A stretch of DNA of 64,000 nucleotides, from the NCBI GenBank assembly GCA_017437905.1, contig JAFRWY010000066.1, forward strand, positions 1 through 64,000, given 5' to 3'. Made by a program: the position numbers and the translations under genes. Shown piece after piece: positions 10,601-17,949 of the stretch. A model generated the notes under the pieces. The model worked only from the letters and a program-made list of their open reading frames with translations. It was not told the origin of the DNA and searched no databases. Each line of letters starts with the position of its first letter. Within the stretch, counting starts at the first letter, position 1. The stretch comes from Eubacterium sp. (GTDB lineage Bacteria > Bacillota > Clostridia > Lachnospirales > Lachnospiraceae).

Positions 10601-10878
10601 TACTCAACCATCTGGTTAACGACATCGGTATATGCTGTCTGCATGCATGCAAGTGTCTGATTTCCGACACCGGCATATACCTCATCCATTGCCTGCTCCA
10701 GATAATAGAAGTTGTCTTTCGCGTTATAATCATACAGTTTCAACCGATAGGCATACCCAACTGCTGTCAGAAGAGAGCCGACCAGGATACCGATGAAAGC
10801 AACCGCTACTACGACCAGTACTATACCGGAACCGCGATTCTTACGTTTTGTTTTCAGCTTTTTAAGTAACTTTTTCAC
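7630..10878 (-). CDS. Very large PilX-like membrane-anchored pilus protein
   Basis: 1,082 residues. The basic N-terminus (MKKLLKKLKTKRKNRGSG) leads into one hydrophobic helix, IVLVVVAVAFIGILVGSLL, followed by a Tyr-rich helix with an acidic residue pattern, as in PilX N-terminal domains. The canonical Glu at +5 after the Gly is missing, so processing by prepilin peptidase is uncertain. The body looks beta-rich and has an acidic/basic stretch near residues 550-580. Four or fewer cysteines are spread out. It lies between prepilin genes with almost no spacing (ATG starts directly after the preceding stop), so it belongs to the pilus operon. Normal PilX proteins are under 200 residues, so the size is unusual and suggests an added surface domain. 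Confidence 0.75.
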   Translation of the reverse strand: MKKLLKKLKTKRKNRGSGIVLVVVAVAFIGILVGSLLTAVGYAYRLKLYDYNAKDNFYYLEQAMDEVYAGVGNQTLACMQTAYTDVVNQMVEYSEKTKNYITRDPAELNKEFKRNFMYNVANSDFMKSADGALDTFLQSFITNSDVVLVTGQAKVIKYVMNGDKEEVAGIVAPGTVVDYSSIVIKNVMLKRTAKYNRSSANGEFTQTISTDIVINQPDFEMNFTSINMDYSTLYDYTMLADSGIEITQNKAEMSISGNIYAAADFYDKGYNNYSNGTASSTENSGFYYNLDSNANGRYFTSVIDKSGSPVTPSTSKFVSSADIPSVVSSGNTVYNNFHNGKVSNNVSTSLRNDRLFYAGGGAVANYDGVQETSMNSGLYIKGANVNMQASELIVPGTIAVMDGARFTLYGKTGSGIGESDVWTDNVVLGGVGTVDAAPYALLRANMHVRDDMELNANYSFFQLAGRYYGFGDSTTSDSREYVPTVVGDAANAYFYKTVENGVEKMNARGHYNSSAIVINGQQSKLELSEVDALFVGGRTYIQLSKDYGNVQRKRVKEIKENSEEEEVILEYEVDENGQLVMKDGKPVPITEKSYVFDGNTDDFKTGESISIKTNQLAYVPMNITGASTVSATAVTKADGTEYYMVTLPNEVQSSYLFLHVLGAGFGTDGKKMVSVPCIKYETKDGTEYYYDFQTCYELFYQGKNISHVTFPYTYKTSETASPTLKTADLTINSAEDLAKQFIIYYYTEISNYDASSCRTVLKDIGGKYEGFNFDEGYLNIPTQKTNVYSSGAITAKSGTEFTIEGAENLTNALQYSDPNMGEASEYSKMQGANAFDVAGIADDMEERYAYVKWTLENYNPLVNKSVAEMTYVKDVLANGEQYLTPINRYLNMNQISATTDIHPANGFTAGQTLELQSGYSVWISDKDVVISSTREDGIVQGIVVTKGNVFFDNTVTKFEGLIVSGDKIFVDNLVQLPSNRSVATTGNSTITSISASPEVVRAILNECMMMIGDSTDNGTNARKVLSVFKSYENYAYATGDVKTIDVSYKTIDTIQYSDVVRYSNWMKNVADVPKAEPATTGP

Positions 10879-12777
10879 TTACTCAGCCCCCTTTGCACCT
10901 GACAATCTTACGGAGTATCCCGAATATACCGAGCCATCATCCTTCAGTTTATCCAACTGAACCGTAATTGTGTAAACACGATCCGAAAGAGTAACGTCCT
11001 CACTGATGTCATGAATGTTTCCTGCCTCGTATGCAGTTCTGGTAACCTGTGAAGCAGTGTACTTCGTATCCGGATCCGTCATGTTTTCATCTGATGACTT
11101 GACTACACCGTAGTACTGATCCTGATTTGTAATGTACTGAACACCGTCCTTCTCATTGAGCGGCAGGTCACAGACAAACATGTTCTTTGTGATATTCGTG
11201 TAAACGGGGATCTGCGTGGATACTGCACCTTCGGCATTTCCCTTGATATAGTTCATGTAGATCATAACCTGACTATCCGAAGCTGTGGTCAGCTGTGTAG
11301 TGAAATCATGGCTTCTCTCATAATACTTGTTCGGTTCAAAGGACGGAGCCTCCTCAGCTGCAGTCACATTCACATACTTCGAATCGACTTTCTCGAAGTA
11401 ACTGGTATAATTCAATGACCAGTCCTTCGGTTCGTCAGCAAGCACATTGTACTTAATGACACGACCCTTGTTCGGCTTGATGATGTACAGCTTGGAATGC
11501 TTCTCCTCCGCACCATACAGAACACCGTCATAGGTTACGATATAATCCTTGTTTGCATAATCAGAACCTCTTGCTACATAAGGTTCATATACCAGATAGA
11601 TATCCGGTGCCTGGTTTGTGTAAAACCGCTTTGAATAAGCGTTATATGTAAGCACCTGCGGCTTTGCGAGCTGTGCATTCAGCTCTGCGGACGAGATATC
11701 TTCCGCTGCTCCGGCAGCTGCATCATTTCCTGCTTCACCGCCTGCAGTTCCTGACTTGATCAGGTAGTCCTCATAGAAGACAGTGCAGTCGACATCATAA
11801 TACTTCAGATCCCGTGTCCCGTCATATCCGGAAACGATCGAGATTCTTGTCATCTTGGAAACATTATCATTATAGTAAGCACTCGTATCAAGAATGGATC
11901 CGTCCGGGTTCTTGGTTACCATGGCCTGAACCCATGCATCCGGATTGTACTTCTTGAGCATCGCCATCTTAAGGTTGTACAGGTCGTTCTCGGCCTGCTC
12001 ATCAAAATTGGAAGCGGTTCCCTGGATAATGGCAACCTTGCTGCTGTCAAGATCCTGCATATAGCTGGTACCGGTACCGTTCGGGCTTCGAAGGCCATCC
12101 ACCTTGGAAGTAACGACATCTGTAACATAACCCTTTTCATTGTATCTTACTGCCGCACCTTCGGTAGTGATCGTGAAGCCAACCGACTTCAGCCAGGATA
12201 ACGCACCTGCCGAGAAGTTTGTCTCGATCGTACGTCCCTCAGCTGCAACCATGGCATGCAGATTATCAACGATAACCTTTCTCTGATAGAACTTATCGCT
12301 TCTGCCCATGGCTTCCTTATCCAGTGTGTATGTAGCGGCATTATAAGAGATCGCATAAGCAGAGGTCAACGCCACCTGAAGCTTTCCCTCTGTGATTTCC
12401 TCTCTCTTCAGGTAGTCCTCCATACTTGCGTATTCTCCGCTGGTCCAGATGACTACACCCACTTCTTCTTTATTATAACTGGTGAACTGAAGATCTCCGC
12501 CGTCGATGTTGGCTGTAATGGCTTTTCCATCAACACCAACAGCCGGGGACGACCCCAGCTTACCGGATAAGATGTTCAGTTTAGAAACCGGAGTTTCCTG
12601 CATGTAGTTTAGTATATATTCAGCATTCTCGATCGCGTACTGCCGTTCCTTGGCCTGTGCGCTCGTATTAAGTGTCTGAATAACCTGCTGGATGATCGGT
12701 GCCATAAGAAGTGTCAGTATGGCGACGGCTACGACCACCTCGATCAAACTAAAACCTTTATTATTCTTTCGGACCAT
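10879..12777 (-). CDS. Large type IV prepilin (PilV/GspI-like N-terminus)
   Basis: About 632 residues from the ATG at 12777, which follows a GGAGTG ribosome site; the upstream 27 codons of the open frame are probably untranslated. The mature N-terminus is KG|FSLIEVVVAVAILTLLM, a canonical prepilin site with Glu at +5. The remaining ~590 residues are far larger than a usual minor pilin (120-200) and contain many Tyr and Asn, as in other surface-exposed heads. It ends one base before the PilX-like gene. The role is probably that of a minor or tip pilin that carries an extra binding domain; that role is inferred. Confidence 0.82.
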   Translation of the reverse strand: MVRKNNKGFSLIEVVVAVAILTLLMAPIIQQVIQTLNTSAQAKERQYAIENAEYILNYMQETPVSKLNILSGKLGSSPAVGVDGKAITANIDGGDLQFTSYNKEEVGVVIWTSGEYASMEDYLKREEITEGKLQVALTSAYAISYNAATYTLDKEAMGRSDKFYQRKVIVDNLHAMVAAEGRTIETNFSAGALSWLKSVGFTITTEGAAVRYNEKGYVTDVVTSKVDGLRSPNGTGTSYMQDLDSSKVAIIQGTASNFDEQAENDLYNLKMAMLKKYNPDAWVQAMVTKNPDGSILDTSAYYNDNVSKMTRISIVSGYDGTRDLKYYDVDCTVFYEDYLIKSGTAGGEAGNDAAAGAAEDISSAELNAQLAKPQVLTYNAYSKRFYTNQAPDIYLVYEPYVARGSDYANKDYIVTYDGVLYGAEEKHSKLYIIKPNKGRVIKYNVLADEPKDWSLNYTSYFEKVDSKYVNVTAAEEAPSFEPNKYYERSHDFTTQLTTASDSQVMIYMNYIKGNAEGAVSTQIPVYTNITKNMFVCDLPLNEKDGVQYITNQDQYYGVVKSSDENMTDPDTKYTASQVTRTAYEAGNIHDISEDVTLSDRVYTITVQLDKLKDDGSVYSGYSVRLSGAKGAE

Positions 12778-12811
12778 CGCATTCACTCCAATCCTAAACT
12801 TTTTACATGGC

Positions 12812-12862
12812 GATTGTGGCTGGTTGCGGGAGACTCCTGTCTCCCGAACCCTCGCCACAATC
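12812..12862. other. Two-part stem-loop between the PilO-like gene and the large prepilin gene
   Basis: Outer 9-base arms (12812-12820 with 12854-12862) pair perfectly. Inside them a second perfect 7-base stem (12827-12833 with 12840-12846) closes a 6-base loop. There is no T-run after it on either strand, so it is not a classic terminator. It may stabilise the upstream mRNA or tune expression of the downstream minor pilins. Confidence 0.6.
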
Positions 12863-12886
12863 TCCGTTCGTCAACCAATTTTAGTC

Positions 12887-14014
12887 TTACTTGTACTCTT
12901 TGATCACACCGGATCTGCCGACCAGTTTGTATCTCGGATTTGTAGCATCATCATCTACAACCTTGAAGTATACCGGAAGGCCTGAGGTGTTGGTTACAGT
13001 AACATCAACGCCGTTTGCATCACTGGAGTCCACGCGTGCGGAGGACTTAACAAGGATTGCAACTTCGCTGGAAAGGATCTCTGCTGTATACTTCTGTGTT
13101 CCCACGGAGTACTCAACATAGTTCTTTCCATCTGCATTGTAAACGGAGATATTCAGTGCTACTCTTGCATTGTCATTGGATGTTACATAAGTATCATCCT
13201 TGTTTACATTGGATGCTACGATCACGCCCGAAGACAGGTCGCTGTTCGCGGAGTTCAGCATGATCACCAGATTGTTGCTTCCTACGATTGCTGCGCCCTG
13301 ATCTGCATCATACTTGGAAGAGGGGCCTGCCGAAGAGGAACCGTCACCTGCTACAAAGATGTTGGATGTACCAGCCGGTACGCCGGGATCTACTGTATCC
13401 GGTGTACGATCCGGTCCGCTGATTGCATATGCATTGATGAGAACAGTACCCTGATAGGTATCAGTTCCTCGATCATATGCGATATTGATCTGCGGGATTG
13501 CCATACGATACTTGTAATTAGCCACATACTCAAGAACGCTCTTGATACCGGCATAAGAACCCTTGTAGTTAATGCTGTAGGATGTGGTTGTGCAGGAATA
13601 AGCATCCTTGCTTCCGTTTGCTCCGGACAGAGCATCGGTGCCGACTACTGCGCCTGCGCTTGCACCAAGCTTATAGAACTCGTTTTCCTTCGGCATACTG
13701 AAGGTGTTGTTTACAAACTCGTTGTTCTCTTCGATGGACTTGAAGAACATAACGGCAACTTCCTGATTCAGGTCTGCCGGATAGTCGTTAAGGACTTCGT
13801 TAAACTGCTTCTTGAACTCTTCTGTCTCGGCAAGGAGCGTTTCCTTCTGGGCTTCCTTCTGGATCAGATCATCCAGACGAACCTGCAGATCCTTGCATTC
13901 GGTTTCTAACTTATCTGCGTCTTCCTTTGCCGGCTTGAATACATACATGTAAGCCAGGAAGATGATTGCGATGCCCAGAAGGGCAATCAATGCTTTCTTT
14001 GATGTATCACTCAT
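12887..14014 (-). CDS. pilO: PilO-like type IV pilus alignment protein with extra C-terminal domain
   Basis: 375 residues. A single membrane helix (about residues 8-26) is followed by a coiled coil (about 30-70) and then a ferredoxin-like region containing YKGSYAGIKSVLEYVANYKY, the part most like PilO. PilO dimerises with PilN at the membrane and aligns the platform with the pilus. Usual PilO proteins are about 200 residues; here about 160 more residues (from about 215, Ser/Asn/Gly-rich and probably beta-stranded) follow on the outside of the membrane. GGGGGAGG precedes the ATG by 8 bases. It directly follows the PilM-PilN fusion, the standard order. Confidence 0.82.
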   Translation of the reverse strand: MSDTSKKALIALLGIAIIFLAYMYVFKPAKEDADKLETECKDLQVRLDDLIQKEAQKETLLAETEEFKKQFNEVLNDYPADLNQEVAVMFFKSIEENNEFVNNTFSMPKENEFYKLGASAGAVVGTDALSGANGSKDAYSCTTTSYSINYKGSYAGIKSVLEYVANYKYRMAIPQINIAYDRGTDTYQGTVLINAYAISGPDRTPDTVDPGVPAGTSNIFVAGDGSSSAGPSSKYDADQGAAIVGSNNLVIMLNSANSDLSSGVIVASNVNKDDTYVTSNDNARVALNISVYNADGKNYVEYSVGTQKYTAEILSSEVAILVKSSARVDSSDANGVDVTVTNTSGLPVYFKVVDDDATNPRYKLVGRSGVIKEYK

Positions 14015-14032
14015 ATTCGTATCCTCCCCCTC

Positions 14033-15643
14033 TTACTGTGCTTCTTCTTCGGTTGCCGCATTCGGATTCGTGTATACACAGGTCAGTGCAAAACGGAAAA
14101 TATCTTTGCCTGTCTCCGTTGCTCCGTCTGCTGCACGCTGTGTACTTACAGATGCAACATAAACATCCTGGATTACGGAAATAGTCTTCAGATTCACGAT
14201 CAACTGTGCAACGTCATCATAACTTGTAGCATAAACCGACATGTTGATTGCCTGGTTGGAGGAAGTGAAACTGTCAAGGTAAACTGACTTCGGCATCTTA
14301 CCCTCGAACTCATTGATGAATGCAAGCGCCTGTTCGTTCAGCTGATAGGTGGACGCTGTCATGTCCTGGGCATCCTTTGCCCTTGCCTGAGCAAGATCAT
14401 GCTCCTGAATGATCTTCTCGATATATTCCTTCTCAGCAATCTGGGACTCGAGAGCCTTTTTCTTATCGGTCCATTTGTTCTTCTCATTCAACTGATAGAA
14501 GGACAGAGCCGCAGCAGCGATCGCGCAGATTACGGTGAAGATGATGAACGGTGCATAACCGATCTGTGCCTTTTCCTTTGTGGCTCCGCCACCCTTGGCA
14601 CCAAGTTCGAAGCCCATCGGCGCAATTGCCGCACCGATCGGGGAGATCAGGTATACCGGGCTGTAGATCTTCTGATCAATGCTCGGATCAAACTTTACAT
14701 TATAAAGTGTATCCATGATCCGTGTGGAAACGTTCAGCTGAATCTTGAACAATCCGTCGATACCGCGGATCAGGGCACCGTCACCGGTCAGGAATACATC
14801 ATCGATCGGATTGTCCGGATGCTGTGATGCATAGTAGTCCATAACACGGCCGATATTATTAATGAGATAACGGAATGCTCCGGTTGCCTCATTGTCGTCA
14901 AAGTCAACTGTAATGATGCGGTCATTCTGAAGAAGGGTCATAGCTGTGGTTGCATCCACGCCACGCTCTTCCATAACCACATTCACTACGGGGTTTGTAC
15001 CATAAGGTACATTTCTCTGAAGCAGAAGCTTATCGCCCTGAACCACGTTCAGTACGGTATTCTCGCTGCCGAGCTGGATCACCATGGTGGTGGACTGTTC
15101 CGTAGTCTGGGTCTTGATCAGCTGCAGCATACTGTTGCCGATGTAATCCAGATCCTGGACCTTAAGACCGCAGGCAGCTCCTAAATCATAGTAGGAACGA
15201 ACCATAGCCTCCGGAGCTGCAACCGCCATAACGCGCATCTGCTTCACTCCGTTCTCGTCCGTGGTAGTCTCCAGCAGAGAATTCGATACTACATAGTCCT
15301 CGATGCTTACCGGGAAATAATCAGACGCATTCGCGTTGATGATTCCGGAGATCTTATTCTCCTTAACATACGGGATCACAACCTCACGGTTGATGATCTT
15401 GGTAGAGGACATAACGAAAACTGCATTCTTGTTTGTGATGCCGGCCTGTGCCAGCTGTCCCTTGATCGCATTTGCGATCCTCTCCGGATCCCGAATGGTT
15501 CCGTCTTCATAGGAATCTTCCGGAGTCTCGAAGATCAGCACGTTGTGGATATAGGTCTGCTTTTTTGCCGAAGCAGTGATCTCCACGACTGTGATACTCT
15601 CGTTCGTAATGTCGATCGACAATACTTTCTGTGCATTTGCCAT
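14033..15643 (-). CDS. pilM: PilM-PilN fusion protein
   Basis: 536 residues. Residues 1-350 match PilM, an actin-like ATPase-fold protein of the cytoplasmic side (N-terminal LSIDITNESITVVEI phosphate-binding loop, later VIQLGSENTVLNVV and DDVFLTGDGALIRGIDGLF). A membrane helix follows at about 361-383 (APFIIFTVICAIAAAALSFY), then a coiled coil and a PilN-like periplasm-type domain ending near residue 536. In most bacteria PilM binds a short N-terminal tail of a separate PilN protein; here the two are one chain, so the contact is permanent. No separate pilN is present between this gene and pilO. The fusion links the ATPases inside to PilO outside. Confidence 0.88.
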   Translation of the reverse strand: MANAQKVLSIDITNESITVVEITASAKKQTYIHNVLIFETPEDSYEDGTIRDPERIANAIKGQLAQAGITNKNAVFVMSSTKIINREVVIPYVKENKISGIINANASDYFPVSIEDYVVSNSLLETTTDENGVKQMRVMAVAAPEAMVRSYYDLGAACGLKVQDLDYIGNSMLQLIKTQTTEQSTTMVIQLGSENTVLNVVQGDKLLLQRNVPYGTNPVVNVVMEERGVDATTAMTLLQNDRIITVDFDDNEATGAFRYLINNIGRVMDYYASQHPDNPIDDVFLTGDGALIRGIDGLFKIQLNVSTRIMDTLYNVKFDPSIDQKIYSPVYLISPIGAAIAPMGFELGAKGGGATKEKAQIGYAPFIIFTVICAIAAAALSFYQLNEKNKWTDKKKALESQIAEKEYIEKIIQEHDLAQARAKDAQDMTASTYQLNEQALAFINEFEGKMPKSVYLDSFTSSNQAINMSVYATSYDDVAQLIVNLKTISVIQDVYVASVSTQRAADGATETGKDIFRFALTCVYTNPNAATEEEAQ

Positions 15644-15841
15644 GCTATAGCCTCCCTCGCTAATCAGTGTTTTTCATACTTTACGGTACCAGCTGTCCGC
15701 TGCCACCTCATTGATCGGACTTGCCCCGATACAAAACTTAATTGTTCTTTGATCGGATCCATGTCCGATACAAATAAAATGTTACGCAGCCGTCAGCCTC
15801 TCCCTGTTGCTGACTGCGAAAAAAACTGAAAATCATTTTAC

Positions 15842-15871
15842 CCGGAAGCCTGCGAGCGAGACAGGCTCCGG
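15842..15871 (-). terminator. Hairpin after the major pilin gene (leaky terminator or mRNA-stabilising stem)
   Basis: An 11-bp stem with one bulge (15842-15845/15868-15871 and 15847-15852/15862-15867) lies 43 bases after the pilin stop. On the minus strand T-rich sequence follows at a distance. A leaky stop here would let the pilin be made in excess over pilMN and later genes. A second weaker stem lies at 15792-15814. The rest of the 270-base gap shows nothing else. Confidence 0.45.
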
Positions 15872-15913
15872 ATAGATCTAGCCTTTTACAGCTTTTTCGT
15901 GGTGCTTACAATC

Positions 15914-16411
15914 TTACTTGTAGTACTTGCTGATGGACGGCTGAATCTCAACCTTGTTTGTTGTGGTACCGTCTGTGATCCAAACGATCGGCCTGCTGTT
16001 TGTGCATCCGATTGCCCATCCACCCGGTGTCCAGTTAGCTGCTGTGTCGTCAAGAACCTTTCTGTATTTAAGCTTCGGAGCCTTGCCGCTCAGGTTGGAG
16101 TTAACTTCCTCAAGGAAGTTAGCTGCTGCATTCTTAACCTTAGCGTGGCTTGCGCTTACGAACGGCTGCTCAAGACCAGCTGTAGCGATGACACCACCAT
16201 CCATAGCTTCGATGATATCGTCATAAGCATCCTCGTTGGACATAGAGGTCTGAACCGCTGTGTTGATCGTCTCAGCTGCTGCGATATCGTCTGCCTTACG
16301 GGACTTATCGATGTAACGGATCAGAGCCGGAGCAATAGCTGCTGCCAGGATAGCCATGATCGCGATAACGATGATAAGCTCTACAAGTGAGAAACCTTTG
16401 TTCTTCTTCAT
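15914..16411 (-). CDS. Major type IV pilin
   Basis: 165 residues from the ATG at 16411 (GGAG about 10 bases upstream); the 31 earlier codons of the frame have no ribosome site. The leader MKKNKG is followed by FSLVELIIVIAIMAILAAAI, a textbook prepilin site with Glu at +5. The head has a single Cys, so no disulfide-bound D-loop. Size, a long structured leader, and position after pilC make it the major subunit of the fibre. The following hairpin and the hairpins in front fit separate control of its level. It may be polymerised by PilB and depolymerised by PilT, both encoded upstream. Confidence 0.93.
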   Translation of the reverse strand: MKKNKGFSLVELIIVIAIMAILAAAIAPALIRYIDKSRKADDIAAAETINTAVQTSMSNEDAYDDIIEAMDGGVIATAGLEQPFVSASHAKVKNAAANFLEEVNSNLSGKAPKLKYRKVLDDTAANWTPGGWAIGCTNSRPIVWITDGTTTNKVEIQPSISKYYK

Positions 16412-16474
16412 AGTTTTTTCTCTCCTTTTTCTTTTTGTTTGATAATAGTTTTTTCCCTTTTTGATATGTATATC

Positions 16475-16600
16475 CTGCCGCTCGCCCGGCAGTGGATATC
16501 CCAAAGGATATATGCAATCAGGTCACCTGCTCGCCCAGGCTTCCTGCTTACACCATGTTAAGATTCTTCGTTTTGCAGGCTGTGCTCGCGCTTGCCCTGC
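16475..16600 (-). other. Cluster of stem-loops in the leader of the pilin gene
   Basis: The 205-base gap between pilC and the pilin gene holds several short inverted repeats with similar loops. They are CTGCCG/CGGCAG at 16475-16492 with loop CTCGCC, CCTG/CAGG at 16526-16539 with the same loop CTCGCC, and GCAGG/CCTGC at 16575-16600 whose loop also contains CTCGC. On the transcribed strand the loops read GGCGAG or GCGAG. No clear promoter was found here. They may act as mRNA processing or stability elements. Confidence 0.45.
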
Positions 16601-16616
16601 ACACTCAGAAAAACAA

Positions 16617-17819
16617 TTAGTAGTTGTCCACCGCGTCGTACATGGAGAGGATCGGGGTGTAGATCGCGATAACGATACCACCGACGGTCACACCGAGTAC
16701 TACGATGATCAACGGCTCCATCATGGAGGTCAGAGAATCGGTTGCGATCGCAACTTCTTCCTCGTAGAAGTCTGCCACCTTCTCCATCATCTCTTCGATG
16801 TTACCGGTCTCCTCACCGATATGCATCATGGACGGGAGCATGGTCGGGAAGATGTCAAGATCACGGATCGGTTTTGAAAGGGGAACACCCTTTGCCACCT
16901 GCGCCTTGCAGCTGATGACGCCATCGCGGATGACCTTGTTCTTCATAACGCGTCCGGTCTGCTCAACCGCATCGATGAGCGGGATACCGGAAGCAAGCAG
17001 TGTTGCGAAGGTTCTCGAGAAGGTTGCTGCCGCAGTCTTCACGGAGAGCTGTCCGAAGATCGGAGCCTTCAGGGCAACCTGACCGAAGAACTGCTGTCCT
17101 GCGGGTGTACCCTTGAAAACCTTGATGCCGAAGATCAATGCACCCACAATGATCAGGAGCAGCCACCACTTCTTCGTGATGAAGTCCGACAGATTAACCA
17201 ATGCCTGTGTCGCCGCCGGGAGCTGGGTACCCATCTCCTTGAACATTTCCGAGAAGGTCGGGATAACCATGACCATCAGGAGGGCAACAACGCCGATTAC
17301 GACAACCAGGATAACGATCGGGTACGTCATAGCACCCTTGATCTTTGCCTTGATGGCACCATCCTTCTCAAACTGGGTAGCCATACGTTCGAATGCGATC
17401 TCCAGCTTACCGGAAGACTCACCTGCCGCCACCATGTTTGCCAGCATGGACGGGAAGGCCTTCGGGTTCTGCCGCATGGCATCCGCCAGCGTACCACCCT
17501 TCTGAACATAAGCACCTGCATCCGCAAGTGCAGACTGCAGTGTCTTGTTCGTCATCTGTTCCCCCATCATATCCAGGGCGGATATGATCGGCACGCCGGC
17601 GCGAAGCACCGCTGCAAACTGTTTACAGAAAACGGACAAATCACGGTCAGAGACCTTACCGCCCTTCTTCTTTGCGCCGCCGACTTCCTTGCCCACACCG
17701 GCGACACTGTAGCCTTCCGACTTCAGTTTGACTCTGGCAGCTTCTTCCGACTTTGCCTCAACGGTCTTTTTCTGGGACTTTCCACTGGAGTCCACGACCT
17801 TGAAAGAATATTTTGCCAT
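16617..17819 (-). CDS. pilC: Type IV pilus platform protein PilC
   Basis: 400 residues, the normal length. Two GspF/PilC domains are visible: the first around residues 60-185 (LSVFCKQFAAVLRAGVPI, later GESSGKLEIAFERMA) and the second around 265-390 (ATFSRTFATLLASGIPLIDA, later GEETGNIEEMMEKVA). Hydrophobic segments lie near 165-190, 218-238 and 365-390. The protein sits in the membrane, binds the ATPases PilB and PilT and the growing pilus base. It has its own likely promoter at 17862-17890. GGAGG precedes the ATG by about 7 bases. Confidence 0.95.
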   Translation of the reverse strand: MAKYSFKVVDSSGKSQKKTVEAKSEEAARVKLKSEGYSVAGVGKEVGGAKKKGGKVSDRDLSVFCKQFAAVLRAGVPIISALDMMGEQMTNKTLQSALADAGAYVQKGGTLADAMRQNPKAFPSMLANMVAAGESSGKLEIAFERMATQFEKDGAIKAKIKGAMTYPIVILVVVIGVVALLMVMVIPTFSEMFKEMGTQLPAATQALVNLSDFITKKWWLLLIIVGALIFGIKVFKGTPAGQQFFGQVALKAPIFGQLSVKTAAATFSRTFATLLASGIPLIDAVEQTGRVMKNKVIRDGVISCKAQVAKGVPLSKPIRDLDIFPTMLPSMMHIGEETGNIEEMMEKVADFYEEEVAIATDSLTSMMEPLIIVVLGVTVGGIVIAIYTPILSMYDAVDNY

Positions 17820-17837
17820 TACACTTCCTCCAACTTA

Positions 17838-17852
17838 CATTTTTTCTATATA
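17838..17852 (-). promoter_or_regulatory. 15-base motif shared by the pilC and pilT leaders
   Basis: On the minus strand the motif is TATATAGAAAAAATG. An exact second copy is at 19028-19042, just before pilT. Here it lies between the likely promoter and the ribosome site of pilC. A shared untranslated leader motif suggests common control, but 15 A/T-rich bases could also recur by chance. Confidence 0.4.
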
Positions 17853-17861
17853 CCTATGAAA

Positions 17862-17890
17862 ATGATACAACTGTTTTGAACAATTTGCAA
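17862..17890 (-). promoter_or_regulatory. Probable sigma-A type promoter for pilC and pilin
   Basis: On the minus strand TTGCAA (17885-17890) and TATCAT (17862-17867) are separated by exactly 17 bases, 43 bases before the pilC start. This would let pilC and the downstream pilin genes be transcribed apart from pilB and pilT. Confidence 0.6.
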
Positions 17891-17949
17891 CTTTTTTGTT
17901 AACAATAGTTAAAGAGTTCATAAACCGTTCACATCTTCAAAAGAGACCG

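Noticed and set aside
15781..15820. Terminator at the second stem before pilMN
   Set aside because: The stem is interrupted and no T-run follows on the minus strand.
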